From contig JAQISU010000234.1 of the NCBI GenBank assembly GCA_029339505.1, positions 248,001-312,000 of the forward strand: a stretch of DNA of 64,000 bases, in the 5' to 3' direction. This DNA comes from Unio delphinus. Lineage: Eukaryota > Mollusca > Bivalvia > Unionida > Unionidae. The notes under the pieces were generated by a model, which was not told the origin of the DNA, searched no databases, and saw only the letters and a program-made list of their open reading frames with translations. The translations under genes were made by a program, and so were the position numbers. Positions 48,373 to 58,492 of the stretch are shown here, piece by piece (position 1 is the first letter of the stretch; every line of letters starts with the position of its first letter).

Positions 48373-49791
48373 TCAAAGATTTTCTACTGGGGCATCTACC
48401 ACTCTCATTCTTCCACCAACACCTTCGAGTAGCATTGATTTATCACTGAGAATGACAGCAACCGCTCTATAATCAGCAATAGCACCACGAGTCACATTAG
48501 CTCTAAAGTGTATATCAACAACTGACTGTCTTGTCAAATCGAGATGTTCCAGTGAGAAGTAGTAGATCGGATACAGATTTTTAAAATCAAATTGTGATAT
48601 TTGCAAACCAGTATCGACATTTTGATCGCGTGCCATAAATGACAACAGACGATGATAAACTCGTGCAATATGATTTTCTGTGTAATTAAGTTGTATATCC
48701 TCAGATGGTTCCTGCTGGCCGTTTATTCTCAGTGAGACGTCTTTCACACCTAATTGATCAAATATCATATGACTGAAACGTTGATTGCCAACTCGTGCGG
48801 TATCCTGTAACGCAATAAATATATGACGTGGCGCAGAAACGCCCTGATTTGATGCTAGGTTCCAAGTGAATAACCCGTTGATATTTGATTGTTTCACATC
48901 TGTACTCACGGTTAGCCAACTCAACAACGACTTTCCTCCTTGGTCCATAAATGATAGTAATCGTCCTTCTGCGGTGATTGCTGGAGTCAACACTGGCATC
49001 CACAATGATATTTTTGTTAAATTGACTTTACCAGCATCAGCATCTGGATTTGCAGCATTTGCTGGAATCCTCCAAATTGCGTCGTTATCGTCACTTTTTC
49101 GTACAAGCGATACTGTATGCTTCGCCCCGTAGATAACTTTTCTGACGTTTCTACAGAATCCAAAAATATGATGCAGTGGAATCGCACATGAAAATGATTT
49201 ACGCCCTACTCCCAACATTGCGTTTCGTGTTGCGGCTCCTAGATTGAAATTAGGATCGTTGTTTATAATCATATCCTCGATACCAGCAGGAGCAGGGTTA
49301 GGAGCAGCACGATCATTTGGTCGTCTTATAATAAATGGATTTCCTCCAGCGGTATTCTTACCATCTTTTGCAAACATCATAGAAGGTCCTGCTGATCTTG
49401 TATAATCATCAGAATATCTCGCTAACCCGATTATTGTTGTAGCCACATCAACATCACGATCTATGGACTCAATTTCTTTTCCATCAATGAGATATCTAGC
49501 ACTCTCAAATAGCGCCATAATACCATTATTGACAAAACCGACTTGAGTACCAGCTGGATACGGTGCTGGTACAGCAGGAGTATCAGCAGCTGTTACAATT
49601 TCTCCTTCTACTTCAATAAATGCTTCACAGGGTAAAAAGTATTTACTGGTATCATGGACTTGAAGATCAATTCTTTCTCGACTATTTGAGTCTATGGCAT
49701 GATAGGCGTAATATTGATAATCGCGTACAGAATCATTCTTGGGGACTGCGGCGTCTATATCAAATGCTGGATCAGATGATTTTTTGAACAT
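48373..49791 (-). CDS. Double-jelly-roll major capsid protein (element 3)
   Basis: Intact 472 residues, clearly the same family as 6382-7824 but more diverged than most genes: the loop around residues 70-80 and ~150-190 differs wholly (for example VTAADTPAVPAPYPAG), and RPNDRAAPNPAPAG replaces the element 1 sequence, while core landmarks (VGFVNNGIMALFESARY, FSCAIPLHHIFGFCRNV, AVAVILSDKSMLLEG) are identical. Differences concentrate in likely surface loops. Confidence 0.93.
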   Translation of the reverse strand: MFKKSSDPAFDIDAAVPKNDSVRDYQYYAYHAIDSNSRERIDLQVHDTSKYFLPCEAFIEVEGEIVTAADTPAVPAPYPAGTQVGFVNNGIMALFESARYLIDGKEIESIDRDVDVATTIIGLARYSDDYTRSAGPSMMFAKDGKNTAGGNPFIIRRPNDRAAPNPAPAGIEDMIINNDPNFNLGAATRNAMLGVGRKSFSCAIPLHHIFGFCRNVRKVIYGAKHTVSLVRKSDDNDAIWRIPANAANPDADAGKVNLTKISLWMPVLTPAITAEGRLLSFMDQGGKSLLSWLTVSTDVKQSNINGLFTWNLASNQGVSAPRHIFIALQDTARVGNQRFSHMIFDQLGVKDVSLRINGQQEPSEDIQLNYTENHIARVYHRLLSFMARDQNVDTGLQISQFDFKNLYPIYYFSLEHLDLTRQSVVDIHFRANVTRGAIADYRAVAVILSDKSMLLEGVGGRMRVVDAPVENL

Positions 49792-49845
49792 TTTATTCTA
49801 TTTATCACAGTCTAGATAGTGAAATCGTAAACGATTTTTCCATTT

Positions 49846-50277
49846 TCATCGACGTAGTTTTTTAAGGCCACTTCCTGCTATCATGTTTGCAATATTGCTT
49901 TGGTCCTCTTGATTTACCATCGACGCTAGTTTTTCATCTACTGCGTTATTTATTATTTTACTAACACTTGCAGGCATTTCTTCTGTAGACGGTAACGGTT
50001 TCTTTTTTCGCCCCACTAATGATGTTATTTTATCCTTCGCAGTTGAAAACGCTTTCCCGGCAAGATCTCCAACAGTACTAATACCCTTATCACGAATAAC
50101 ATCAATGGCTTTCATTGATAATTGTTTAGCTAACGGCATCACTTTGGGGGCCATTCTTGAAAAGAATCCTAAAATGGTATTGCCGAGGCCATCTCCGTAG
50201 TATGCTCTATAAACTGGAAACCGTGAATTAACTACATAGACGAGGGTTGGTTTATCATGATTGTAGTGTACGATCAT
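49846..50277 (-). CDS. pVI-like minor capsid protein (element 3)
   Basis: Intact 143 residues: MIVHYNHDKPTLVYVVNSRF, amphipathic FFSRMAPKVMPLAKQLSMKA, Lys-rich GRKKKPLPS, C-terminal NMIAGSGLKKLRR. IAGSG matches the adenain cleavage pattern. Assigned as pVI-like by place in the cluster and shape. Confidence 0.62.
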   Translation of the reverse strand: MIVHYNHDKPTLVYVVNSRFPVYRAYYGDGLGNTILGFFSRMAPKVMPLAKQLSMKAIDVIRDKGISTVGDLAGKAFSTAKDKITSLVGRKKKPLPSTEEMPASVSKIINNAVDEKLASMVNQEDQSNIANMIAGSGLKKLRR

Positions 50278-50310
50278 TATTATAAAAACAATAGTGTTTT
50301 CAATTGTTAT

Positions 50311-51384
50311 TTAATCACTATGATACCCATTTGCTAACTCGTCAATGAAATCTCGATAGGTTTTGATATCCATGATACCGCCGGCAAATAACCGTCTACA
50401 GATATCAGCTGCTTCATTAATTATTTCTGGAGAGTTATTTCCAGCTCGGAATCCTCCTACAAGAACATCTAATCGTGATATATCATTGATAACACTATCA
50501 GGACAAGTGTTTACAATCCTTGGATTTCCTAATCCACTTCCGCTATAACCAGTTGCTTCATCTAGTTTGTCTGTATCCGTGGTTTGTAAATAATCAAGAG
50601 TATCATCATCATCATCATCATCACGTGGTATTTGTTGTTTTTTAGGTTCTTCTTGTTTTTTTTGTCTCCGTGTTGGTGTTTGACGTCGTTCTTCTAAATC
50701 ATCATCATCATCAGGTGGTAGTTGTTGTTTTTTTTGTCTTCTTGTTTGTCTACGTGTTGGTGTTTGACGTCGTTCTTCTATTTCTCGTTGTCGCTCTTCT
50801 ATTTGTTCTCTTTTATAATTACTAATCCCCCTTTGAAATTCCTTGTATCCTATCTCATCCTTATTCAAACGACCAATCCCTTTATTTAGTTTATACAAAT
50901 AATCGAACCAATCATTACTTGATATTCTATCATTTTTATACTCGTCCTTTAAAAAATCTTTTTTTGAATTATAGCTTTGAGCAGCAAAATTACCAAAGGC
51001 TTGATAATCCTTTGATTTCAATAAACTAGGTTTTTTTATTAATATTTTAGCATGATCAGTAAATTTATTCAACAGAGAAATAGTCGTTTTTTTCGGATCA
51101 GTTTTTTCAGTTTGTTCAGTTTTCGCTGCTATTTTTTCGAGTACAGAAATAAGACCCTCTTCCTTTCTCTTACCGTCAGGATCATCTCCCAGTATAGCAC
51201 GCTCTACCCCCTTCGTTGCTGTGGTTACTGGTTTAAACAACTCTTCAGACCCCAGAGCAAAATCAGTTTGTAAACTCTGTCGTTGTTGCAGTTTATTTCT
51301 TACAGAGTCGCGAATTGGTATAAATTTCTTAATTGCATCTAGTCGCTCACGAGCCAATCGGGTTGTTAATGCCTCATTGACCAT
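50311..51384 (-). CDS. Minor capsid-type protein (element 3)
   Basis: Intact 357 residues from MVNEALTTRLARER; an upstream in-frame ATG (51429) is not conserved. The middle region has more RRQTPTRRQ repeats and Asp runs (DDDDDDD) than element 1, a variable, likely disordered segment. C-terminal block 'VGGFRAGNNSPEIINEAADI' and 'GGIMDIKTYRDF'. YSGSGLGNP fits the protease pattern. Confidence 0.68.
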   Translation of the reverse strand: MVNEALTTRLARERLDAIKKFIPIRDSVRNKLQQRQSLQTDFALGSEELFKPVTTATKGVERAILGDDPDGKRKEEGLISVLEKIAAKTEQTEKTDPKKTTISLLNKFTDHAKILIKKPSLLKSKDYQAFGNFAAQSYNSKKDFLKDEYKNDRISSNDWFDYLYKLNKGIGRLNKDEIGYKEFQRGISNYKREQIEERQREIEERRQTPTRRQTRRQKKQQLPPDDDDDLEERRQTPTRRQKKQEEPKKQQIPRDDDDDDDTLDYLQTTDTDKLDEATGYSGSGLGNPRIVNTCPDSVINDISRLDVLVGGFRAGNNSPEIINEAADICRRLFAGGIMDIKTYRDFIDELANGYHSD

Positions 51385-51426
51385 TATTTGAAATCGCAAA
51401 CTATTTTTCAATTGCAAAACACTTGA

Positions 51427-51680
51427 CATGTCGGATGATTTTTTAACACAGTCATGGAAGTGTTATTTCATCGTGAGACACCTTCTATCATTGATGGAGC
51501 AAGTCACATAATTGTATATAAAATTAATAATACTGTGAGTTGCTCCACTTTTGTTACATGTCGGATGATTTTTAATACCACCATGGAAGTGTTATTTCAT
51601 CTTATAACAGCTTCTATCAGTGATGAGGAAAGTCACATAATTATATATAAAATTAATAATACTGTGACTTTCCTCACTTT
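51427..51680. repeat. Two hairpin units with variable stems (element 3)
   Basis: Same design as 36960-37735. Stems TGGAGCAAGTCACA / TGTGAGTTGCTCCA (one mismatch, 51494 and ~51534) and TGAGGAAAGTCACA / TGTGACTTTCCTCA (51622 and 51663). Loops hold TATATAAAATTAATAATAC. No gene. Confidence 0.82.
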
Positions 51681-51815
51681 TCCATTGACCATCCATTAAA
51701 GGTCCTTAGATTTTTTATTCACTGATTTTGACATTTTCAATCCAAAAATGCTAAAAAAATGAAAATCTCTTGAGGGTCGGAATGATAAATGGTCGGGCAA
51801 TCAATGGTCGGGCAA

Positions 51816-52172
51816 TCAAAATTGTTCATTTTCTTGAATTAATGCTCGTAGGTTTCTAATTTTAGAGTTGACTTCTTTTTTCAATTCGTATTCGTTACCT
51901 AATTCTTTTCGTATTCCCTCTACGATAGTATACAACGGGACGAACACACTGATGTCACTGGAAAATGAAAGAGAGTCTTTAATAGAATTCTGAATTTTTT
52001 TGATGAGTGCATATTTCTTGGGTAGCATATACTTGTTAGTGCTAACTCCGTATTCAATATCCTGAAAATCAGACACAATTTGGTCAGGATTTAATCCATC
52101 TGATAGTTTGATATCCTGATTTTTCAATTTTGCTATTTCAACTATGATGCTATTCATGTTTTCAGAATTCAT
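51816..52172 (-). CDS. Small conserved protein of unknown function (element 3)
   Basis: Intact 118 residues from MNSENMNSIIVEIAKLKNQD; conserved LSDGLNPDQIVSDFQDIEYG, YMLPKKYALIKKIQ and C-terminal KIRNLRALIQENEQF. No known domain. Confidence 0.7.
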   Translation of the reverse strand: MNSENMNSIIVEIAKLKNQDIKLSDGLNPDQIVSDFQDIEYGVSTNKYMLPKKYALIKKIQNSIKDSLSFSSDISVFVPLYTIVEGIRKELGNEYELKKEVNSKIRNLRALIQENEQF

Positions 52173-52216
52173 TATTCTATAAGTATGACATATCTCTAAT
52201 TGGAAATTATGACGCA

Positions 52217-52711
52217 TTAGACATAACTAAATTGAACTTTTTGCCCCGTCCTTTTTGAAATAGCCGATCGATAAATCCCCTCTGGAACTTTTCGTACTGA
52301 CGGTCTACAAATATTGAAAAATTTACCGGCTTCATATAATGATTGAAATATTTTTTCTTCATTAGTTGTTGTATTCAAAGATGTCACAGGTCTCTTCCAA
52401 ACCGTTTTGCAAGTGCCAGCTCTTCCTTGTTTGGAATTCTCACTCAGTGTGATAGCCTGCAGATTGGATACAGAATTATTCTTTGGATTAGAATCCTTGT
52501 GATAAATAACAAAACCATCTTTGATCAATCCATTAAAACATTCAAATACGAAACGATGAATGAGATAATTTTTCTTTCCAACTGTAAACTTCAAATACCC
52601 TTGATTATTCACAACACCGACCGGTTTCTTTAGTCTACGGTTTCTGACAGTACCATCACTGGATGCTTCATATTTTGTAATCACTGGATGTGGTCTGAAT
52701 TCTTGGTCCAT
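52217..52711 (-). CDS. NUMOD4-HNH homing-type endonuclease (element 3)
   Basis: Intact 164 residues. NUMOD4-like start (YEASSDGTVRNRRLKKPVG), HNH core (HRFVFECFNGLIKDG...HKDSNPKNNSVSNLQAI) and a NUMOD1/IENR1-like DNA-binding helix (SLYEAGKFFNICRPSV). In the core the usual Asp before His is Tyr (IYHKD against IDHKD in 2B), so activity is uncertain. Free-standing, not inside an intron. Element 1 has lost all but its ends. Confidence 0.88.
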   Translation of the reverse strand: MDQEFRPHPVITKYEASSDGTVRNRRLKKPVGVVNNQGYLKFTVGKKNYLIHRFVFECFNGLIKDGFVIYHKDSNPKNNSVSNLQAITLSENSKQGRAGTCKTVWKRPVTSLNTTTNEEKIFQSLYEAGKFFNICRPSVRKVPEGIYRSAISKRTGQKVQFSYV

Positions 52712-52721
52712 ATATACTATT

Positions 52722-53117
52722 CTATTGTTTGTCTAATTCAGTGTTTGGTTCAATAATTACATCACTGGAAAATCTTTCGATATAGTCTTGCGGGGTTCTT
52801 ATGATTTTATCCTTGATGTTGTCAGGGTCAAGGGCCTTTTCAGGGTCATAATTTCTGATAGATTGTCCATTTTTTATTCTTTTATCATAATAACGCTTCA
52901 ATTCCCTATATCGCTTACCACCACAATCACTATACAATTGTGATCTTCCCTTAACCCCAGCCCCACATCGAATACAGGGTAACGGACCAAGACTTCCACG
53001 TCGAAAACTTTGCATATGATACCTACAGTACTCATTTTTTCTGCATGATTTGTTACACGGGGTTACATTTCCCATCATGAGCCATTTGCAGTGATTCATT
53101 ATACATAAAACTTTCAT
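52722..53117 (-). CDS. Cys-rich small zinc-binding-type protein (element 3)
   Basis: Intact 131 residues: CNKSCRKNEYCRYH and CIRCGAGVKGRSQLYSDCGG; the third ribbon Cys (QLC in the other copies) is Tyr here, so one zinc site may be lost. A basic helix RYRELKRYYDKRIKNGQS follows. Divergent from the polymerase gene, 24 bp apart. Confidence 0.7.
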   Translation of the reverse strand: MKVLCIMNHCKWLMMGNVTPCNKSCRKNEYCRYHMQSFRRGSLGPLPCIRCGAGVKGRSQLYSDCGGKRYRELKRYYDKRIKNGQSIRNYDPEKALDPDNIKDKIIRTPQDYIERFSSDVIIEPNTELDKQ

Positions 53118-53189
53118 TTAAATGTTTGTTTTTTATATAGCATGAAGGAGTTCAAGAGATTGACTTCGAAAAATGCTAAATTCAATGCT

Positions 53190-53572
53190 GATAGAGAGTT
53201 CAAGAGATTATTGAAAATCAATCCTAGATTTAATCTCGATAGACCAAAAAAACGTCAAAAACGTCCAAGAGACGGAAACATGAGAGAGTTTAAGAGATTA
53301 TTAAAAATCAATCCTAGATTTAATCTCGATAGACCCAAAAAACGTCCAATAGACGGAAACAAACGTAACAAACGTCCAAGAGACGGAAACATGAAAGAGT
53401 TTAAGAGATTATTGAAAATTAACCCTAAATTTAATATCGATAAACCCAAAAAACGTCCAAAACGCCCAATAGACGGAAACATGAAAGAGTTTAAGAGATT
53501 ATTGAAAATCAATCCTAGATTTAATCGCGATAGACCCAAAAAACGTAACAAACGTCCAAGAGACGGAAACAT
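53190..53572 (+). repeat. Coding tandem repeats at the polymerase N-terminus (element 3)
   Basis: Four repeats of about 84-105 bp encoding EFKRLLKINPRFNLDRPKK-type units with KRPRDGNM linkers. Element 1 has none; 2B has about six, split by element 3. Confidence 0.85.
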
Positions 53573-55794
53573 GAGATCATCATGGAAGGATGCTCAATTC
53601 AATCTTGATATAGTTTCTAATACACCCAAGAATAAAATTCTTGATAAACCCATCAGAGACTGTTTTAATGAATTCAAGCGTGATGGAGCATCCTATTGTT
53701 GGTCAACATTTCGAATTGATGGTGTTGTTGACGCTACCATGAATGATGAAAAAGCAGCAGTGATCATTTCACGTGTTGGGGAAAAAAGTCATTTTTTCCG
53801 AATCAAATTCATTATCCGTGAGAATGGCAAATGGATTATTAAGGATAAATTTGAACCCATTCTCAAGGGCAAAAAAACAGTCACCGTGAATCAGGATTCC
53901 AAACCGGGAATTTTGACTGGAATTGATAAACCCTACTACGAAAGATCTTATCCTGTCACAGCAGTTGTTTACGGGATCTATCCGCTCAATGAAAAACCTG
54001 ATATTTCAAAACTAGCACCCATGAAATATTCGACAGGGCTCAATTGTGTAGCAGAACGAATAATAGAACACTTCACAAATGCATCCCGGGGAAATAAACT
54101 CACTGATCTAAGACGAAAAAAAATAACCGAGTGGGAGTTCACGGTAAAAGAGCATGGAGCAACAATTCAGGATATAGCCAAATTAGAAACATCATTAAGA
54201 TTTCCAATATCGGTAAGAACAATCACCGGTGAAGTATTAAAAGAACCGAAATATCAATCAAAGAAAGGAAAACCCATTGAAATTATTGATCATAACGCGC
54301 ACGCGTGGTCATCTGCAGTAACAATATTCCCACGGGATAGAACCGTAAAATATGTATCCCAAACCGAAGAGTTTTTTTCAGAGCAGAAATTATTTGATGC
54401 TATTTACCATTTGAGTAAAAACGATCCTGTGTCAGCGGGGCTATTTCATAGTAATTCAGACGAGGAATGCAGATTTGATCAGTTTGTAAGGCCCAACGGA
54501 GAATTATACCGTACTGAAGAACTGCAGAATCAAATGAAACAACTAGCTAGTGAGTTTTCTGAGGACGGAGAAGAAGACGATCAATTATTAGCAAACTGTT
54601 TTACAGTACCATCCATTGCAGCACATTTTGCTAGAAAGAAAAACGCGTGGAAACCAACACGAAGTGAGTTTTTATCAGATGTCAAATTATCCTGTCTTGA
54701 ATACAGCCACGGCGGATTATGGAACACAAAATACACCGCTGATACCGTTATTTCCGTTGATATGATTGCGTGTTATCCAGGAAGTTTTCTTGGGTATGGA
54801 GAATGCGAGAAATATTTCAAACGATTTGGACACCCTACACACGAAATGACCCGTGTTGCTATTAATGGACCACTTCCTGATTTTGATTTAACCGGATTCG
54901 CTTGTGTGGTATCATTTGAAATGGCTGAAGGACTTCATCCGTGTAGTTATCTTTGGATTGGTAAACACATGTCTGAAAAACACTGGATGCCAATAGTGTT
55001 GTTACGGTATATGCTTGATTGTAAGATGTTAAAATCATTAATTGTCAGTGAAGCAATTATATCCTATCGGGCACAGAAATCAGTCTGGTTACCACAACCT
55101 GATCTAGAAAAAATAATTAGCGAAGAGCGAAAACTGTTTCCTGATTTTAATGAACAACAAATCATGGATTGGTCCAGACAGTTATTTGAAATCAGAAACA
55201 ATGAAGCAAAAAATCTTGGACGAAGAATAATCGGTAAATTTACCCAAGGTGGCAAAGATGATAATACGAAATATTCTTCACGATTGATTATAGACAACGC
55301 TGAATACGATTTTGTAATGGCGGATTTAACGAATAAGGGCCTATATGTCAATCGTAAGGACGCATTTCTGTCCGATGGAACCAAATTGGGTACAATTGTT
55401 ACCTACAATGATGGATACCATCCGCAGTACACACATTTGAGAGCTTCTATGCTCGGTTATGCTTCTATCAATCTGTTTTCAATGATCAATAGATTTCCTA
55501 CCACCGCAGTTAGAGTTGCTACTGACTCATTTTACATAAATAGCAAAATGGCTGATTTTAAGGCTACTGGCAACGAGAAATGGGGATCATGGAGAATTAA
55601 GAAAGAAATGATTCATGATTATATTCCATCAGCAGATGTTACCATTGAAAATAATTACTTAGAAAGCAATCAGTGTTCAGAATTTTCTAGTGCACCACCG
55701 ATTTCTGATCCAATATGCCTGTATAAAACAGTTTATTTAAACGGCTGTGGTGGGTCAGGAAAAACAACCCGGGCAATTGAGTTATTTCGTCGTG

Positions 55795-55810
55795 GAAACG
55801 CTAGCGTTTC
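55795..55810. repeat. In-gene palindrome GAAACGCTAGCGTTTC (helicase, element 3)
   Basis: Same site and sequence as 22864-22879 in element 1; codes for GNASVS between Walker A and the LTPTHRLAREM block. Confidence 0.8.
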
Positions 55811-56672
55811 TAACATGATTGTGCTAACACCGACTCATAGACTTGCAAGAGAAATGATACAGAGAGGGGTAAATGCTTGCACGTATCACAGCTTTTTCCG
55901 ATGGAAGGGAGATAAATGGACTCCTGAGCGCATGGGAGAGAAATTTATTCCTGAAATTATCATTTGGGATGAAATAGACACAGTGTCAGAAGATGTCTTA
56001 AAAATATTTCTTGAGTGGTTGTTATTGAAGAATACAAAAGTCGTCATGTGCGGTGATCACGGCCAACCACCACCATTTGTCGGTGCATCCCCCCATGAAT
56101 GGCTAAAGGGTTTTGTAGACTATTATGAAGAAATTGATACCGATCACAGATCACTTGATAATGAATTAAAAGAATTGAAGAAACTAATTAGATTACAACC
56201 GGATAGAATCCAGTGTGAAATAACCCGTGAAATAATTTCGGAAACTCCCATGAATGAGTTTTGGGAAGCGTGGAGACCAAATGATTTAATCATTGCAAGT
56301 AGAAAAATAGTCAGGGACACACTTCAGATGAAGTTATTTGAATTGCATAAACAAAAATTTGCAACACTTCCAGTGCCTCTTTGTTATAGGCCATCGGATA
56401 CGCGAAAACAGAACATCGAAGTTGATATTCCAGGACAAAGTGAAAAACAGAATTTAGTATTAAATGATATTGTGCTGGTTGATATCAATGTTGTTGAAGA
56501 TGCATTGCGTGCTAATAAATCCCCGTGGACGCTAGGTTATGCAGCAACAATACACTCTTCACAGGGATTGACTATATCGGATACAACTCTTTGGATGGTA
56601 GATAGAATGGTCGAATTTAGTCTATCTCGCAGTGTCTAGAGTACGAAAAATAAATCAACTTCGAAGAATTGT

Positions 56673-56687
56673 CCTGACAGAGTCAGG
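56673..56687. repeat. In-gene palindrome CCTGAC-AGA-GTCAGG
   Basis: Present in the helicase tail of element 3 (residues LTESG) but not in element 1, where the sequence passes straight from IVF to DDEIIG. Next to it, a GATGATGAAATCATTGG unit is doubled. Confidence 0.6.
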
Positions 56688-56993
56688 CGATGATGAAATC
56701 ATTGGCGATGATGAAATCATTGGTGACGATAATGATATTATTGATAAAAAACTCTCCGGTTACAAACAGCAGGACAAAAAAAAAACAACGAGAATTTGAT
56801 ATTGATGCTGAATTAATAATCACTTTGAAGAAACAACAGAATAATCACTGCGCGAGTTGCAATTGTATAATGCGTTGGCAGTATTCGGATAAGGATCCTC
56901 GCCAATTCACCGTAGACAGAAAAAATAACAATCTCGGTCATGTCAGAAATAATGTGATGTTGACTTGTCTTGAGTGCAATAGACGCAAGGGTG

Positions 56994-57938
56994 CTAGTTA
57001 AGCCCATGGGGTGGCAATTGAGTATCGTCAGGAATTACTTGGAATTGTTGTCTAGTAAAACCCCGTTGAGGGGCAGTTGAATCCAGTTTATAGATTGGAA
57101 GTCTACCCGTAGATCGTGTTATACTAGATATCTTATGTGCAGTAACACTCCAAATAGGATCAGTAGCCCTTTTTCTATCCCCTTCAAGCTCTCCTGGTTC
57201 GTATAAGTACCTCACAATGACATTACTACCAAGAATTGGTTCTTTAAAATCTTTTTGTGGTTTTTCAGGTATCGACTTCTTTTTAATCGCGTTGATAGGT
57301 TTCATGTTGATGGTTCTAGTAATCTCGTTATTCAGTGCGGTAACTACACCTGGTAATCTCTTAACCCATTCACGGGATCTTTTTTCTTGGATGAATTCTT
57401 TTGCATATTGATATACAAATAACCGTTCAGCAAGAATCCGATTAAATCGTTCTACAATGGCCTGATCACGATGCAGTGCAGTATGCCCTCGTCTGATAGC
57501 GACATTGTGATATTTCATTGTAGATAACACTGCACCCTGAAATTCCTTGCCCGGGTCAACTTGTAACAGATTTGGCCAGTGCAGAGGACCTCGTCGATAA
57601 ATCCTTTCAAATGCAGAAGCGACTTCAGTGGCCGATTTTGTTTTTAACGGTTCTGCTTCTTTGTATCGACTTGCAATATCAACTACGGTTAATGCGTATT
57701 TGTAACCACGATCATTTGGCAGAAATAATAGATCAGCCTGATGAACTTCATTGGGTCCGGTTACATCAAAATGCGAGAATTGAATTTGTTTAGGCGGTGG
57801 TAGATAAATTTGCCATAGTGCCTGTTTGGATAACCAATGAGCCGCAGTGGTTTTTTTCACTTTTGCGGCGCTAGCGAGTTTACTGATTGCAGCGTTACCC
57901 TTCCAGTATCCTCTTGGGGAATAGTAAATAGATTCCAT
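56994..57938 (-). CDS. Retrovirus-type integrase (element 3)
   Basis: Intact 314 residues from MESIYYSPRGYWKGN. Catalytic Asp in HQADLLFL, Asp in LLQVDPGKEFQG, Glu in IVERFNRIL, 34 residues between the last two. SH3-like C-terminal region. Slightly shorter than element 1 (loss in KPQKDFKEP segment). Overlaps the end of the HNH frame by 8 bp, convergent. Confidence 0.92.
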   Translation of the reverse strand: MESIYYSPRGYWKGNAAISKLASAAKVKKTTAAHWLSKQALWQIYLPPPKQIQFSHFDVTGPNEVHQADLLFLPNDRGYKYALTVVDIASRYKEAEPLKTKSATEVASAFERIYRRGPLHWPNLLQVDPGKEFQGAVLSTMKYHNVAIRRGHTALHRDQAIVERFNRILAERLFVYQYAKEFIQEKRSREWVKRLPGVVTALNNEITRTINMKPINAIKKKSIPEKPQKDFKEPILGSNVIVRYLYEPGELEGDRKRATDPIWSVTAHKISSITRSTGRLPIYKLDSTAPQRGFTRQQFQVIPDDTQLPPHGLN

Positions 57939-57945
57939 GTTGCTA

Positions 57946-58475
57946 TTAATTACCAGCACCTAACATCAATTTACTTTTCATTGCCGATTTTATCAAAAAG
58001 GAGGCCAATTTTTCTTTGAAGGATTTATCAGTGATAGAATTCAACGCATGAATTAATTTCACATCTGCTAGATGCCTGTGTTGCAAATTGCTGCTTTTGT
58101 AAGCAACATCATGAAGGTGACATGCCTTATCAATAGCGTTTATTGGTTCCTCACCGGGTCGGGGCTGATTTTGATCATTGAGTCTGATATCAAGTCTTGT
58201 TCCCGGTCCACAATAACTATACCCTGGAAGGTGTTTTTCTCCGGGGTATTTTGCCCATGGGGTTCCAGGGAGTTTTGCTAATTTGGCAGCGATATCACCT
58301 CCTCGTTTTTTTTTAAAGGTTCCTTGGGTTCCTTGGGTTTAGAAACAAATCTAAATTTCTTTGTACTACACTGTACGCATTTACCAGAAAGCGCTGATCG
58401 GTTATTTTTAGTTGTAATCGTCGTCAAGTCATCTGTGCCAGTACGCACCTTACACTTCACGCAATATAGATCCAT
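57946..58475 (-). pseudogene. PLA2-like gene, frameshifted (element 3)
   Basis: Zinc ribbon (CVKCKVRT...GKCVQCSTKK) open to ~58310; one base is lost in the Lys run (CGTTTTTTTTTAAAGG), so the PLA2 domain (LPGYSYCGPGT, DKACHLHDVAY) is out of frame. The motif residues are all kept, and the lesion is in a homopolymer, so sequencing error is possible. Confidence 0.85.
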
Positions 58476-58492
58476 AATTTATGTATAGAGAT
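58476..58492. promoter_or_regulatory. Shared divergent promoter of PLA2 and ATPase (element 3)
   Basis: 17 bp with TTTATGTATAG between the two start codons, the counterpart of 25559-25575. Confidence 0.35.

Larger units (their letters stand above)
53142..57001 (+). pseudogene. DNA polymerase B - SF1 helicase - HNH replication protein (element 3, late frameshift)
   Basis: Open for 1165 residues (to 56639), then an 8-bp deletion shifts the frame; the HNH end continues to 57001. Order: basic 28-34-residue repeats (EFKRLLKINPRFN, four copies, ~20-145); unknown domain with GLNCVAERIIEHF and DHNAHAW; polymerase palm with ISVDMIACYPGSF (~535), IIGKFTQGG (~695) and ATDSFYIN (~791); SF1 helicase with GCGGSGKTT (~867), IIWDEID (~940), GDHGQPPPF (~970) and TIHSSQGLTI (~1135); HNH zinc nuclease with C-x2-C, VDRKNN, GH and CLECN. 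No DxE exonuclease motif was recognised. A single protein would supply synthesis, unwinding and cutting. Confidence 0.88.
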
